Below are positions 1 through 16,755 of a stretch of 64,000 bases of DNA, in pieces. Source of the stretch: Actinostola sp. cb2023 (lineage: Eukaryota > Cnidaria > Anthozoa > Actiniaria > Actinostolidae); assembly GCA_033675265.1 (NCBI GenBank), contig JAUJYZ010000149.1, positions 69,501 through 133,500 of the forward strand, written 5' to 3'. Within the stretch, counting starts at the first letter, position 1. The number at the start of each line of letters is the position of its first letter. A program made the position numbers and the translations under genes. Under the pieces are notes generated by a model. The model saw only the letters and a program-made list of their open reading frames with translations, made no database searches and was not told where the DNA came from.

Positions 1-341
1 GTGTTCACGTGACATTGTGTGTATACGTGGCAATATGTGTATACGTGACATTATGTGTTCACGTGACATTATGTGTATACGTGACATTATGTGTTCATGC
101 ACGTGACATTATGTGTTCACGTGACATTATGTGTATACGTGACATTATGTGTTCACGTGACATTGTGTGTATACGTGGCAATATGTGTATACGTGACATT
201 ATGTGTTCACGTGACATTGTGTGTATACGTGGCAATATGTGTATACGTGACATTATGTGTTCACGTGACATTGTGTGTATACGTGACAATATGTGTATAC
301 GTGACATTATGTGTTCACGTGACATTGTGTGCAGATAGATA
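1..341. repeat. Minisatellite of 18-bp units rich in E-box palindromes
   Basis: The stretch is built from 18-bp units of three kinds (acgtgacattatgtgttc, acgtgacattgtgtgtat, acgtggcaatatgtgtat) arranged in a higher-order pattern of about 54 bp. Each ttcacgtgac junction makes the palindrome TCACGTGA, an E-box core. ORFs across it are repeat artefacts. It lies downstream of the last kinase exon visible in the window, so it is either intronic or 3' of that gene. The array continues off the left edge. Confidence 0.9.
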
Positions 342-441
342 CATGGATGTGTACGCTTGAAAATATTGTTCAATTAAAGTATCTTCAACTACACGAAATC
401 AATTTTTCCCTCTAATATAACCACGTCACAAGACCCCATAC

Positions 442-3400
442 CTTCATCCATTGATGACTCAAACATTCCTCCACAGTATTTCTTTTCCTGATGACAAAAT
501 GCACTTCAACCAGTCAATTTCATACTGATAATAAACCATTAGAATACATTTTAAGCGTGTATTTCCTACACAATATTGGGGAAAAAAACACTGGAAAATT
601 TGTTTTGTATAAACAAAATACTGAGAAGCCATTACAATGTCATGGGTTGTCATAGCCTACGTCATATCCGGTGAAATTCCCCCCGGATGTGGCGTCACTA
701 GGAGTGCCATGGTATACTACTCTAGTGCTTTACCCATATTTGATGTAATACACAAATGGCGTTACATAAGTCAAGTACATACTTTGGATTCTTTATCAGA
801 AGCTGCGATATGAATTCCTTGGCTTCGTCTGATATGACGTCAAACTCGTCGTCAAAGTCCCAGTCCCCCGCGTTCACGTTTGAGAGAGTTTCGTTATTAT
901 CGTCGCCCATGAATGGCGAAAGACCGCTTAGACTAGAAAGAGAACATTCAAGTATAATTTGATCATTTTCTCTAATATTTTCCCAGCCGGACCAGGTTCC
1001 CTCTTCTTTGAGTCTGGGAGAAGGAGTGGGAACTAGGTTGATACTTCAGTTCATTTCTAGGGCTATAAATTTAGAGCGTATTGCATCATGGGAAAATATG
1101 GGATACTGAGGATTCTGGGTAAAATATTTCTAAAATTCATAGGCATACTTACAGTATATAAGCAATAACGCCTATACTCCTATGTAAAAAAGAAATGAAT
1201 AAAGTTAGTGGTACACTTTGACCGCCTCACAGGGGAGGGGCGAGAAGTGATTATTAGAGGGGAGGGGTAGGTATCGCTCTGAGTAGGTTCGGTTATCAAA
1301 GATATAACGGAGAGTAAAGTAAGTGGTTGTACATCTACACTTACCACATGTCAGCCGGTTTCATAATAGTTTCAAAGTTCACCGCCTCAGGAGCTAAAAA
1401 GCAGACCAAACATTGTTGTTGCTTACATCTTGTCATAGAGTTGTTTTCGTATGAGTGGGAAACCTACGGCACGGAGTTACGGTCACGGTACGGAATCGAA
1501 CACATCTATTCAACTAATCACAGCGCGCAAAATAATCGCTCAACCAATCAGAATGCTTGGATACCGCACGATCATGGCGCAATATAAGCCAGTTCACGCT
1601 GTCGGCCGCCATTTTGAATTGGGGCAAACTCGGCAAAATTGATAGAAATCTGGATCACTTTGATTTGCCGTAACTCCGCTCGATTTCGTTGGATTTTCAA
1701 TATTTAAACTTCAATAATCGGCAGGCATGCATATGAGTTGTCGGAGTTAAAATAAGACCAATGTAGATGTTTTAACTACCTTTTTCGAGTCGATCTTCTT
1801 TTCACGAATATATCTTAAAATTTCGAGCTAATTTGCATATTCACGTGCCGAACATTTTATTTTGAAAACAAAAATCTTTTTTTTTCGATTTGTAGCCTTC
1901 CAATACCCATCATATTATAGGACATCAATAACAAAGAAAACATCTTTTCCAAAATGGTAAGTTTTTAAAAATCCAACCAAATCGAGCGGAGTTACGGCAA
2001 GTCAAAGTGATCCAGATTTCTATCAATTTTGCCGAGTTTGCCCCAATTCAAAATGGCGGATCGGACGACAGCGTGAACTGGCTTATACCGTCACGGTCAC
2101 CGCACAACACCAACCGTACCGTAATTACTTCCCACTCATACGAAACTGACGACTCTATATTGTTTAAATAAACGTAACGTTGACCTTAAAGAAGGTTTAC
2201 ATCACAATTAATCGTACCCATGAACTCTGGTGTCCCTTTCATTGCTTTCAATTTCGTTCCTGGTACGAGCTCCAAAGCGAGGCCAAAGTCAATTAGTTTG
2301 ATATCCCAGCTGTCTTTGCTGACGCACACGATATTCTCTGGCTGCAATGAATTAAAGGTTGAATGAAATTACATGAATAATTTTAAGTATAATATGCAGC
2401 AATTATTTGTTAACAAAATTCCATATTTGGTAACAAAATTCCATATTTGGTAACAGAATTCCATATTTGTTAACAAAACTTCATATTTGGTAACAAAATT
2501 CCATATTTGTTAACAAAATTCCATATTTGGTAACATAATTCCATATTTGGTAACAAAATTCCTTTTATGGTACAAAATTCCATATTTGGTAACAAGACTT
2601 CTTATTTGGTAACAAAATGCCTTTTATGGTACAAAATTCCATATTTGGTAACAAGACTTCTTATTTGGTAACAAAATGCCTTTTATGGTACAAAATTCCA
2701 TATTTGGTAACAAGACTTCTTATTTGGTAACAAAATGCCTTTTATGGTACAAAATTCCATATTTGGTAACAAGACTTCTTATTTGGTAACAAAATGCCTT
2801 TTATGGTACAAAATTCCATATTTGGTAACAAGACTTCCTTATTTGGTAACAAAATGCCTTTTATGGTACAAAATTCCATATTTGGTAAACAAGACTTCTT
2901 ATTTGGTAACACAATTGTTTCGTGCTTATCAGCCTTTTATGGTACAAAATTCCATATTTGGTAACAAGACTTCTTATTTGGAAACAAAATGTTTTTAAAA
3001 CTGTAGTGGGAAACCAAAAAGCTATATTCGTAACAAGACTTCTTGATTTGGTAACAAAATGCTATTTATGGTGAACAAAATCTGATGCATGTAGTAGGCG
3101 GCTTCCTTCTCTGTAACAAAATTCATCGACAACTCGCTCAAAATTCCATATTTGGTAACAGTTACTTCAATTATTTGGTAAAAAAATGCCTTTTATGGTA
3201 CAAAATTCCATATTTGGTAACAAGACTTCTTATTTGGTAACAAAATGCCTTTTATGGTACAAAATTCCATATTTGGTAACAAGACTTCTTATTTGGTAAC
3301 AAAATGCCTTTTATGGTACAAAATTCCATATTTGGTAACAAGACTTCTTATTTGGTAACAAAATGCCTTTTATGGTACAAAATTCCATATTTGGTAACAA

Positions 3401-5862
3401 GACTCTTCTTATTTGGTAACAATTTAGAGAAGTATTGATTATTATTTATTATTATTAATAACAAGGATGCCTTTTATGGTACAAAATTCCATATTTGGTA
3501 ACAAGACTTCTTATTTGGCAACAAAATGCCTTTTATGGTACAAAATTCCATATTTGGTAGCAAGAATTCTTATTTGGCAACAAAATGCCTTATTTGGGAA
3601 GGAGACTTCCGTATTTGGTAAACCATTCCATATTTGGTATGAAACAATTGTTTCGTGCTTATCAGTCTCGCCATGCATGTGAGTTTCTTATATTTTCAAA
3701 AACAAACTGTTCACTCAGAAACTAGAATTGTTTTTAAAACTGTAGTGGGAAACCCAAAAGACCAAGCTACAAGTCGTCTATGGTAAATACCTTGAGGTCA
3801 AGGTGAACGATATTCTTGCTATGGATGTGTTGAAGTCCTTGAAGTATCTGATGCATGTAGTAGGCGGCTTCCTTCTCTGTTAAACAGTCTTCATCGACAA
3901 CTCGCTCAAATAGCTCACCACCAGATACGCTGCAATTCAGTTATCATCAATAGATCTTACAAAACGAGACCCTTCTCATCGCATTATGCGAGGGAATTCA
4001 GGGAAACCCATCCGTATTTTCGAAAATACAAGAACCGCACTTTACAACCACCTTTACTACTGGCTTTTAGAGTCGTTTTCGTATGAGTGGGAAGTAGTTA
4101 CGGTACGTACGGTTCGTGCCATGTTGGGACCATGCCGGTGTCCAAGCATTCTGATTGGTTGAGCAATGATTTTGCGCGCTGTGATTGGTTGAATACAATG
4201 CATTCCGTTCTGTACCGTGACCGTAACTCCGTACCATAGGTTTCCCACTCATACGAAAACGACTCATGGCTCATCTGGAGGATGAATGAATGAATGAATG
4301 AATGAATGAATGAACTTTATTTAGAGAAGGTAAATATTAGGATTAGGATTTTAGGATATTAGGATTTTTATTTCTATTTTTATTATTTTTTATTGTAAAG
4401 CGCTATTGGATAAATTAGAAATAGCGCTATATAAATTGATTATTATTATTATTATTATTAGTTTTTCTCACGTGTTAAACACTTACAATTCCATTATCAT
4501 GATAATAGTTTTTCCAGTTTCGTACGCGTCCAGTAATCCCACAAGTCTCTTGTGGTGGAGACGACCCATTATGTCGATTTCCTTGAGCACCTCGTCACGT
4601 GACGAGCCAGCAGCAGTAAGCGAAGTCTTGATGTACTTTGCGGCAAATACGTCACCCGAGGTTTTGTGTGTAACTTTCTTGACGACACCAAATTTACCCC
4701 TTCGAGAAAGAAAAGTATTATTATTATTGCTCAAAGAAGGTATAAGCAAAACAACAGCACGCGAATGACGACGCGCCGAGAGGAGGAAGAAGACCAAAAC
4801 AACAACAACAACAAAAGAGAAGAAAAACAAGAAAAAAGGAAAAATGAGAGAAAAAAGAAAAAAAAGAAAATCAAGAGAAACAACATTTGAACAGCAGCTG
4901 AATCACGTGACTTACTTCCCAAGCTCCTCGTGCACATCATAGTCATCTTGAACGGAGCATGTCTTGAGCTCAATGGGAGGCCTGGGCTCTAACTCGTCTG
5001 TTTTATGATGAAACAACAGATATCCTCTTAGAAAGAAATACTAAGAACAGACTAAAAGTGTAGAAGTGTTCGTTTACTTACCTTCATCCTTAAATGGATG
5101 CTCATTGTTGACCTGTGTACAAATCAGAGAGGTTATAAATGTCAGTTCTATTCGCTATTCAATGAGTAACGAAAAAAAGATGGCGACAGCGAGACGGTAC
5201 ATTTCATGACCACATTCCTTTGCGAATCTAAATCAGCACTACTCGCGTCTACAAATTGTCTGACACATTTCGACTGAGAAGCCACAAAATTTGTTGTCTT
5301 ATAATAAAACATTCCCTCTGCTTGTTCTAAAGGTGCCGTATATGTACGATGACAAAATCGTGCAACTTGTCGCGTAACATTGTTCAGACGTTGTTGCGCT
5401 GCAGTGTCATTTATGGATGTTGCAGAGCTAATCGAGTCTCGTATTACCATCGCTTTTCGCGCAACTTGTCATTACTTTTGGTTCGCAACAAAATTAAATT
5501 AATTTTCGGTGTTGCAGGTTGCAAAACTTTGTTGCATTGAAGTAGAAAGAGCTTCTACTTTGCGCTTGCAAAGTTTTGCAACCTGCAACACGAAAATGTG
5601 TTGCGCGCCGTGTTGTTGCACAATTTTGTTGCCCGTATTACTGCACCTTTAATATTACCTTATATGCACGATGACGTCATAACCGGAAGTAATTAAGACG
5701 AATTCAAAACGTACCTCGTCCATGTTGCACCTCTCAATCTTTTCTGTTGAAGATGTCGCTACAGCGTTGTTGTTATTGTTGACTTGATTGATGGATTTCG
5801 GCTTTCTTTTTGTTGACCTTTTGCTTACGCCATCATCATTAGTGAAGCTTGTAGATTCAGTT

Positions 5863-5893
<31 letters not shown>

Positions 5894-8800
5894 ACTGTTG
5901 CATACTACTCAAGAGTCCAACACATGTTGTTGTTGTTGTTTTGTTTGATAATATACTACTTCTGTTGCCGCTGTTGTTGTTACTGCTGCTATTGCAGTTG
6001 TTGCAGTTGTTACTGCTGTTGTTGTTGTCGTTGATGGTGTCGTTGTTGTTGGTGTTGTTGTCGTTGTTGGTGTTGTTGTTGGTGTTGTTGTTGCTGCCGC
6101 TGTTGTTGTTGTCACTGTAGTTGTTGGTGTTGTTATTGACAGTACTATCAATGTCCAGTGAATCTTTTCCAGATAATTCACTATTTTCTTTCTCTAATTC
6201 TTTGACCTTTTCAACAGCTTCGTCTCGTTCTAATATGTACTTCTCGGTTTCCAGCTGCAGTTCAATGTGATTTTTCTAAAACAAATTTGAGAAAAACAAT
6301 ATTTGTACGAAAATGATTCCTTCATAATACAGAACAAAATGGCGGCTGTACATTTACCCATAATTCTTTGCGAACTTCAACTAGTACTATTCACATCTAC
6401 AAACTGTCTGACACGTTCATACTAAACAATTTAAACGGTTTTAACGGTCTTTTGCTGATGTATTGATATATAAGTGATGATGCCTCTTGCGCGCAAAGGA
6501 TTGTGGTTAAATTTACGAACCGCCATTTTGTTTTGGTACGTGAAATGAAACTCGTAAAACGTCAATTCTGCGTTTTTACCTGCAGTTTCCTTAGGTCTTT
6601 ACGTGAATATTCCAACTTTATAGACAAATCTTCATTCTCGTCTTCCAATTTATCGTTTTCCTCGTCCAGTTGTTTAATTTGTATATTTAGTTCGTTCGTC
6701 TCCTTCTCGAGTTGAAACGCAAGAACGACAGTCGCACTGTTCCGCTCTTCTATGGCTTCATCTCGAGCGTGCACTGCCTCTTTGTAAAGGTTTTCAAGCT
6801 CTGCACACTTAGCTTCGAGCTCCTGTACTCTACTGAGCCCTGAAGTTGAAATCATCCGTTAAACTCAGTGACAGATAGACATGACAAAATGACAAGGACA
6901 AATAGTGGATAATGAATGGATGGATAGTGTCATTAATGGATGGATGGATGGGATGCGATTTCTCGAGTTTTGACTGAATGATGGGACTCGCGGTATTGCG
7001 GTATCCGTCGATTTTTTTTGTGCGATATTGCGGTATTTGTTACTATTTCGAGATGTGGTATTGCGGTATCTTCCTGGTCTGCGGTATGCTGTATTTGGCG
7101 AGGTTTTTGTGCTGCTTTTCTATATAAAACGGTGAAATCGCACTCATTGAATTGACAATATCATTTAGCGTCTAGTTTCGGTATTCCATTAATGTTTCCA
7201 AAACTTAGTAAACCGATGTCACTTGGCTCTTTGATATGGTTGTTTCAAATTTCAATTTTAGATCACGCTTATTACGGTAACTTTTAGACCCTTTTTTTGA
7301 TGCGGTATTGCGGTATCAGCAACGTACCCCCTCCTGAAAGTACGGACCGGTACTTTCACTTGCAACAGGCACTTCATTCAACAAAAACTCATCAAGTTTT
7401 CATCAGAAATTACAATTGAACACGATAATACTTTATTACTTATTATTTTTCAAATGAACATTTGCAATGTGAACTCTTCAAAATTTAACTAAAATATCCA
7501 ACTGGCTGCATTCGACATGCAACGACATGCATAGATTTCTTCAAGTACTTCCGTTGAAAGTTGCTTTCGTGTACTTATGTTCGAGGTATTCTAATGTTGA
7601 AAGTGAAGTTGGATATTCGTTCAAGTACTTGCCGTTTGAGCGAACAAAAGTACTGTGAAGTTCAAAACAAATGTCAACTTTGATTTTTGGCGGGATAATG
7701 TAATACGGGGTGTGTTTTTATTTTCATAATGACCATCAGCAATTATCAACACAAAGAAGTTTACAAAATTGTACGGCTAGACTCCGATTCAAGCTGTGCA
7801 TTCAAAGTTGTTGTTATTAGTTCTCTTGTAAAATCACTATCTGTCAAGGTGGTAGAAGTTCCTATAGATTCTATATTATTTTTGTTATAGATTATTATTT
7901 ATTATTCTCAAAAGTTATCAATAAATTAGTTCGATTTACTGATCACGTACATACTTCACAAAGAACCAGATAAAACCCAAGTGTGTCGAGTGGTATTTAT
8001 TAGATTATTACAATATGACAAAGTACTAGTGAGTTGTGAATCGACTTTTACACAAACGCCACACAACAACGGTGACAGCTGAGGTGAGATGTACATTAGC
8101 AAACTCGATGAACAAATTTGGCGAAGCAGGAGAAACAGAACAGACAGCTTTTATACATCAGAAAACGAAGCAAATAGCATTTCAACTCTCTGAAAGAAAA
8201 GCTCTTGTTTCCTTGGCAGCAAGAAAGAGCAGTTTTCACATCGTAAACATTGCACGAACGAAGATGAAATAGTTCAGGATGAAATTGAGTTTCAACAGCA
8301 CTCTGCAGTCTTTGACAAACAAGTCAAAACGATGCACTAAATCATGTGATAATTACGTTGAATTAATGCAGGCATTTGCTGCCGTGTTCGTAGACTTACC
8401 GAAAAGATGTGTTTCTGTGGAGTTGCTTGGTTTCTGTGTGTTATTTAACGGTGTTGTTGGTTGAACTGTGCTTGCAGGCTACACACTCGGCTGTACACGC
8501 AACAATTCAGCTACTTAAAATTCAAGTACATCATCTTGGGATCATAATGCCAAAAATTTGCATTTCAGCTTTGTTTTTGTTTACTTTTGTAAGACAAAAA
8601 TGCTTTTGTTTGGTTTAACTTTTCTCATGTAAATCCATTTATCGACAACGATACTAATTTAGCGAGTATTTAACATTAACTTGTAATTCAATTTTATCAG
8701 TGACTCGAAGCAAAAACAAGTAGGTTATCACAAAGGAATGAAACCTTGAGATACCGAGGTTCTTTGAGAAGGCTTACAGTAATCTTCAGCAAACAAAAAC

Positions 8801-9534
8801 TCAGCTCTTCAGCATAAAAGTGATGACATTTATTCGTTTCACGGGCTTAAAAGCCGAATAAACAAACAAAAGGAAAAGGAATTCGTTTGATTTACAAAAT
8901 ACGAAAGGATAAAACTTTAATACTGAAAGTAATTTTGACGAAACACAAAAGTTTGTGAAACTTTTTGAAACTTCTGGAGGAATTCAAAAAATGCCGAAAT
9001 TCGTCGAAACTTTTAAAGCGATAGTTACTTTTATTTCGATGCCTTTTTTGCAAGAGAAACATTATTTGAGACCTTTACTTTATTTCGGTATTAAAATATT
9101 ATTGAGAAGATAAACTCTGCTCACTGATATACAATGAGCTATGACGCTCAAACACTGACCTAGAAAACAATTACAGCTTGATACAAGAACCTAATCCGTG
9201 TCTTGCTTCGTGAAGCTATATAGACTTGTTTTCATAAACCCGTGAAATAGATACGAGTCTAATTCCATTGTGTTGTTTTGTTTTCATCTATGACACACTA
9301 ATAGTTCCTGTTTCACGGGTCTGTATCAGTCAGCAGCGGAGATTTGTGAGCTCCTTGCTGCTCTATAGTTGTTGGCCATAGAAAGTATCAATTAAGATAT
9401 CGAAGCTTAATGAGTTTTCTTTGTTATATGGTACAAAGTATCGTAGTTCTAAACTAGTAATTAGTGTTACGGAATACGATTCAGTACAACAACACACCAA
9501 CAATCATTAACTTAATTTCTTAATACTTACCCAT
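442..9534 (-). CDS. MLCK/titin-like CAMK-family protein kinase with coiled coil and Asn-rich linker (3' end outside window)
   Basis: Rebuilt coding exons in transcript order: 9534-9531 (ATG plus G), 6839-6580, 6275-5715, 5112-5082, 4997-4916, 4699-4487, 3929-3791, 2341-2218, 1393-1345, 1179-1153, 932-783, 487-442. All joins keep frame and have GT-AG borders, giving 562 codons before the window edge. Residues 1-112 are a heptad-rich, charged coiled coil and about 113-275 are dominated by Asn. The kinase domain starts near 304: glycine loop GKGKFG 312-317, AAK with catalytic Lys 334, HLDLKPEN 426-433 (the HLD variant usual in the MLCK/titin group), DFG 448-450, APE 472-474, then DMWSIGVIAYILLSG and a C-lobe ending in ECLSHQWMK. 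Ser/Thr phosphorylation, probably cytoskeletal, is inferred from the family. The autoinhibitory or calmodulin-binding tail would lie to the left. The kinase assignment is firm; the first exon is an inference from phase and donor match. Confidence 0.87.
1436..2157. mobile_element. MITE family 1, copy 1 (nested foldback) in a kinase intron
   Basis: Terminal inverted repeats resemble gagtcgttttcgtatgag(tgggaa); the right end is its reverse complement. Subterminal sequence carries ccaatca-type motifs and acggtacgg runs shared with the other copies. A second, inner inverted repeat (about 1584-1688 against 1980-2087, over 100 bp and closely matching) shows that another foldback sits inside. It lies between the exons ending at 2218 and starting at 1393. 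No transposase ORF is present. Confidence 0.8.
2403..3640. repeat. 59-bp tandem repeat array inside a kinase intron
   Basis: Repeated unit of 59 bp containing ccatatttggtaacaagac and ccttttatggtacaaaattc. The left 180 bp hold shorter, degenerate ggtaacaaaattccatattt units. Copies are almost identical at 2600-2880 and 3185-3410, which implies recent homogenisation. A chimeric block at about 2910-3160 interrupts it (see findings). The ORFs over it are by-products of the repeat. Confidence 0.92.
4068..4266. mobile_element. MITE family 1, copy 2 (199 bp) in a kinase intron
   Basis: Both ends carry the agagtcgttttcgtatgag inverted repeat, and the interior has the ctgattggttgag and gcgcgctgtgattggttga blocks that recur in copies at 1436, 34990 and 47097. 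It lies between the exons ending at 4487 and starting at 3929. Confidence 0.82.
4278..4465 (+). repeat. SINE-like unit with GCGCTATATAAAT hairpin and (ATT)n tail
   Basis: Starts with (GAAT)n and ends in the module ttgtaaagcgctat...atagcgctatataaat followed by (ATT)n. The same 3' module with variable loop recurs near 19859, 33012, 41300 and 56497. The pairing of agcgctat with its reverse complement and an (ATT) tail resembles the 3' ends of widespread animal SINE/LINE pairs. Family assignment needs a repeat-library search. Confidence 0.55.
5506..5594. repeat. Short foldback (palindromic) element
   Basis: The arms ttcggtgttgcaggttgcaa and the reverse-complementary ttgcaacctgcaacacgaa enclose a short hairpin loop (about 89 bp overall). 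It is non-coding and sits in the kinase intron between exons 5715 and 5112. Confidence 0.6.
6333..6532. mobile_element. MITE-like foldback with aacaaaatggcgg ends
   Basis: The left end acaaaatggcggctgtacat and the right end accgccattttgt are inverted; about 45 bp per arm can be matched with mismatches. A related degenerate copy lies near 5178-5290 (fragments such as ctacaaa[ct]tgtctgacac are shared). It is in the kinase intron between exons 6580 and 6275. Confidence 0.55.
6856..9530. other. First intron of the kinase gene (inferred), repeat-rich
   Basis: If the split-ATG exon is right, this whole stretch is intron 1. It holds a gatggatgg microsatellite near 6915-6955, a GCGGTATTGCGGTAT-rich element (about 6985-7340), and an inverted pair of acccgtgaaa motifs (about 9228 and 9313). 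The longest ORFs (8036-8272, 8279-8464) show no family resemblance, codon bias or splice context, and I do not call them genes. Confidence 0.5.
6985..7340. mobile_element. GCGGTATTGCGGTAT-rich repeat element
   Basis: The motif gcggtattgcggtat or a close variant recurs at both ends and in the middle of the segment. The same style (gcggtgttgcggtg) defines the insertion at 25388-25668 in WAP gene C, so they are probably one family. Confidence 0.5.
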
Positions 9535-10540
9535 TTGAAAACTTGCCTCTCAAATCCTTGCGTGAAGTCTCTCGTGAACTGTACGTCTCAAAAGCCAGCC
9601 CATTTCATTTTCTCATAGTGACTTTATACCATTACTTCACTCTGGAATTCAGTTTTGGTCGGTAGAAAGTGTGATGAAATTAAAGTTTTCCGTTAATTCA
9701 CCACGCAATGTGTAGACTGAATCAACGGGTAAGGAGTTTGTTTTTGTGTTTAACTCAACGCTAAGAATAGAAAAAATTTACCCGCAAATGCGCATCTTTA
9801 AATTATGACATTTGTCATTAAAAAGAGCATTTCAGTTTGGTTCCAAGGGCAACCCTTCCGGTTGTGAATGGGCAAAGTTCTCAGTGCTTAGAACTATATG
9901 CAGATATACTTGGGGATTTTGAAACATCTGGGTGAAAGTAAATAAACAAATAATTCCTTTACTGTCACGATGATCCTGTGATTTAGACACTCGCTATTGT
10001 TATGGAAATAGCCGTGAGCCGGGCTTCCTGTGGTAAGTTTGGAAAGAGCGAGACTGGAACTAGGATATACGTATTATGTTGGGCTCCCTGTGCATAGAAA
10101 TGTACTGTGTTGGGCTCGCGCCCGCACAAGTGTAGTAGGAGCAAAAATCCATTAAAAGACGCGCGCATGCAAATATTTATTTATTTATTAGTAGTTTATT
10201 AGTAGCTTCAGAAACAATGGTTGGGCTGCCTAAATGGAAAAAGGATGGCGAGGCCTTATGCACCTCTCTCTGAAAGGACAACCCTGTTTAAACTATAGGT
10301 TATTCATTCATTCATTCTTCATAGGCGCGCAGAAGATAGGTGACAGGTAACAGTAATAATTCTCAGCGCATATAATGAATAATAATAATGAATAATAATG
10401 AATAATAATAATGAATAATAATGAATAATAATAATGAATAATAATGAATAATAATAATGAATAATAATAATGAATAATAATAATGAATAATAATAATGAA
10501 TAATAATAATGATAATAATAATAATGAAATAATAATAATA

Positions 10541-10575
<35 letters not shown>

Positions 10576-11418
10576 ATAATAATAATGAATAATAATAATG
10601 AATAATAATAATGAATAATAATAATGAATAATAATAATGAATAATAATAATGAAATAATAAATAATAATAATAATAATAATAATGAATAATAATAATAAT
10701 AATGAATAATAATAATGAATAATAATAATGAATAATAATAATGAATAATAATAATGAATAATAATAATGAATAATAATGAATAATAATAATGAATAATAA
10801 TAATGAATAATAATAATGAATAATAATAATGAATAATAATAATGAATAATAATAATGAATAATAATAATGAATAATAATAATGAATAATAATATGAATAA
10901 ATGAATAATAATAATAATAATGAATAATAATAATGAATAATAATAATGAATAATAATAATGAATAATAATAATAATAATAATAATAATGAATAATAATAA
11001 TGAATAATGAATAATAATAATGAATAATAATAAATAATAATAATAATGAATAATAATAATAATAATAATAATGAATAATAATAATGAATAATAATAATGA
11101 ATAATAATGAATAATAATAATGAATAATAATAATGAATAATAATGAATAATAATGAATAATAATGAATAATAATGAATAATAATGAATAATAATGAATAA
11201 TAATGAATAATAATGAATAATAATGAATAATAATGAATAATAATGAACCGAATTAATTATATATCTTGACAGCTAGATAACTAGTTCTTTATGACGTTAT
11301 TCAACATTAAAACCTTTTATTACATTTCTTTGTTCCTGATTACACAAACAGCTTAGCAAAATTATTAAACATGATTATTTTGATCTCTTGGTTGTGCTAG
11401 CACGTTGTGATACTGGAT
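9535..11418. other. Kinase promoter side and intergenic DNA up to WAP gene A
   Basis: 9535-10000 holds the presumed kinase 5' UTR and promoter with no clear TATA box. 10030-10235 contains a fragment of the mobile family that ends in ggttgggctgcc. 10374-11247 is a microsatellite. 11250-11418 is the 3' UTR of WAP gene A, including aataaa on the minus strand near 11318. No other gene is seen. Confidence 0.6.
10374..11247. repeat. AAT/GAAT microsatellite, about 870 bp
   Basis: Continuous imperfect (AATAATAATG) repeat with runs of pure AAT. It is low complexity throughout and has no ORF worth calling. Confidence 0.97.
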
Positions 11419-16315
<4,897 letters not shown>

Positions 16316-16379
16316 CTTCGTCGTCTTTGATTATTCTCTCACGTAAACTTGTTTCTTTGAATGTAGCCCAAAGTATGAT

Positions 16380-16420
16380 TGATAGAGAGATGTTGACGAT
16401 ATATATCTAGACCGAAGTAC
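16380..16420 (-). promoter_or_regulatory. Putative TATA-type core promoter of WAP gene A
   Basis: Minus-strand tagatatatatcg at about 16398-16410 lies about 85-95 bp upstream of the ATG. The following catctctct...caatcatactttg block is conserved upstream of B (about 22125-22175) and C (about 26145-26195), where the TATA element is the weaker gatatagc. Position and conservation among paralogues are the only evidence. Confidence 0.45.
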
Positions 16421-16573
16421 GTATCATGGCAAATACTCTTGATAGACATACCTAACGGTAGTGCGGGCAGCTTGCCGGACACGCTTGCTGGTGTAGTAAA
16501 TATCTCCAGCAGCAGTGCCCTTAGGCGGCTAGCTATATGTCGTTATTCTAGAATGAAAAGGTTGTCCAATATA

Positions 16574-16755
16574 GAATGGATCACACTCAACCCTCAGATA
16601 ATCATAAGACTGTCCAGTAGCTCAGTGGTATATAGAGCAACCGTCTATAAGAAAATCGGCAGGTCGTGCATGGGTTCGTTTCCCACTTGGGACTCAGATA
16701 TTTCTGTAGTGGTTGAGTGTGTTCTAACGTGGGGTTATCGCTTCCGGCTTTATTT
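16574..16755 (+). mobile_element. tRNA-derived SINE with 13-bp target-site duplication
   Basis: The insert is flanked by direct copies of gttgtccaatata (16561-16573 and 16756-16768). It carries pol III promoter boxes: A-box-like tagctcagtgg at 16618-16628 and B-box-like ggttcgtttcc at 16673-16683. The homologous site upstream of gene B (about 22689-22702) has a single gttgtccaatata and no insert, an empty site. The tRNA part is too degenerate to be a functional tRNA. Confidence 0.82.

Noticed and set aside
1..341. CRISPR-like array
   Set aside because: Units are contiguous 18-mers without unique spacers, in a eukaryotic genome.
9..373. Overlapping 90-109-codon ORFs on both strands
   Set aside because: All are translations of the 18-bp minisatellite; the length of 18 keeps every frame open.
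2200..2218. Later donor for the kinase exon (after TINCD)
   Set aside because: The upstream donor ATGG|gtacga gives a phase-1 join to CTCCTGAG and restores the APE motif, which the later donor would destroy.
8036..8464. ORFs of 78 and 61 codons in the kinase intron
   Set aside because: No motif, no splice context, and lengths expected by chance.
16612..16700. Functional tRNA gene
   Set aside because: A- and B-box-like sequences are present but the cloverleaf is not complete, and the copy lies inside a retroposed SINE with target duplication.
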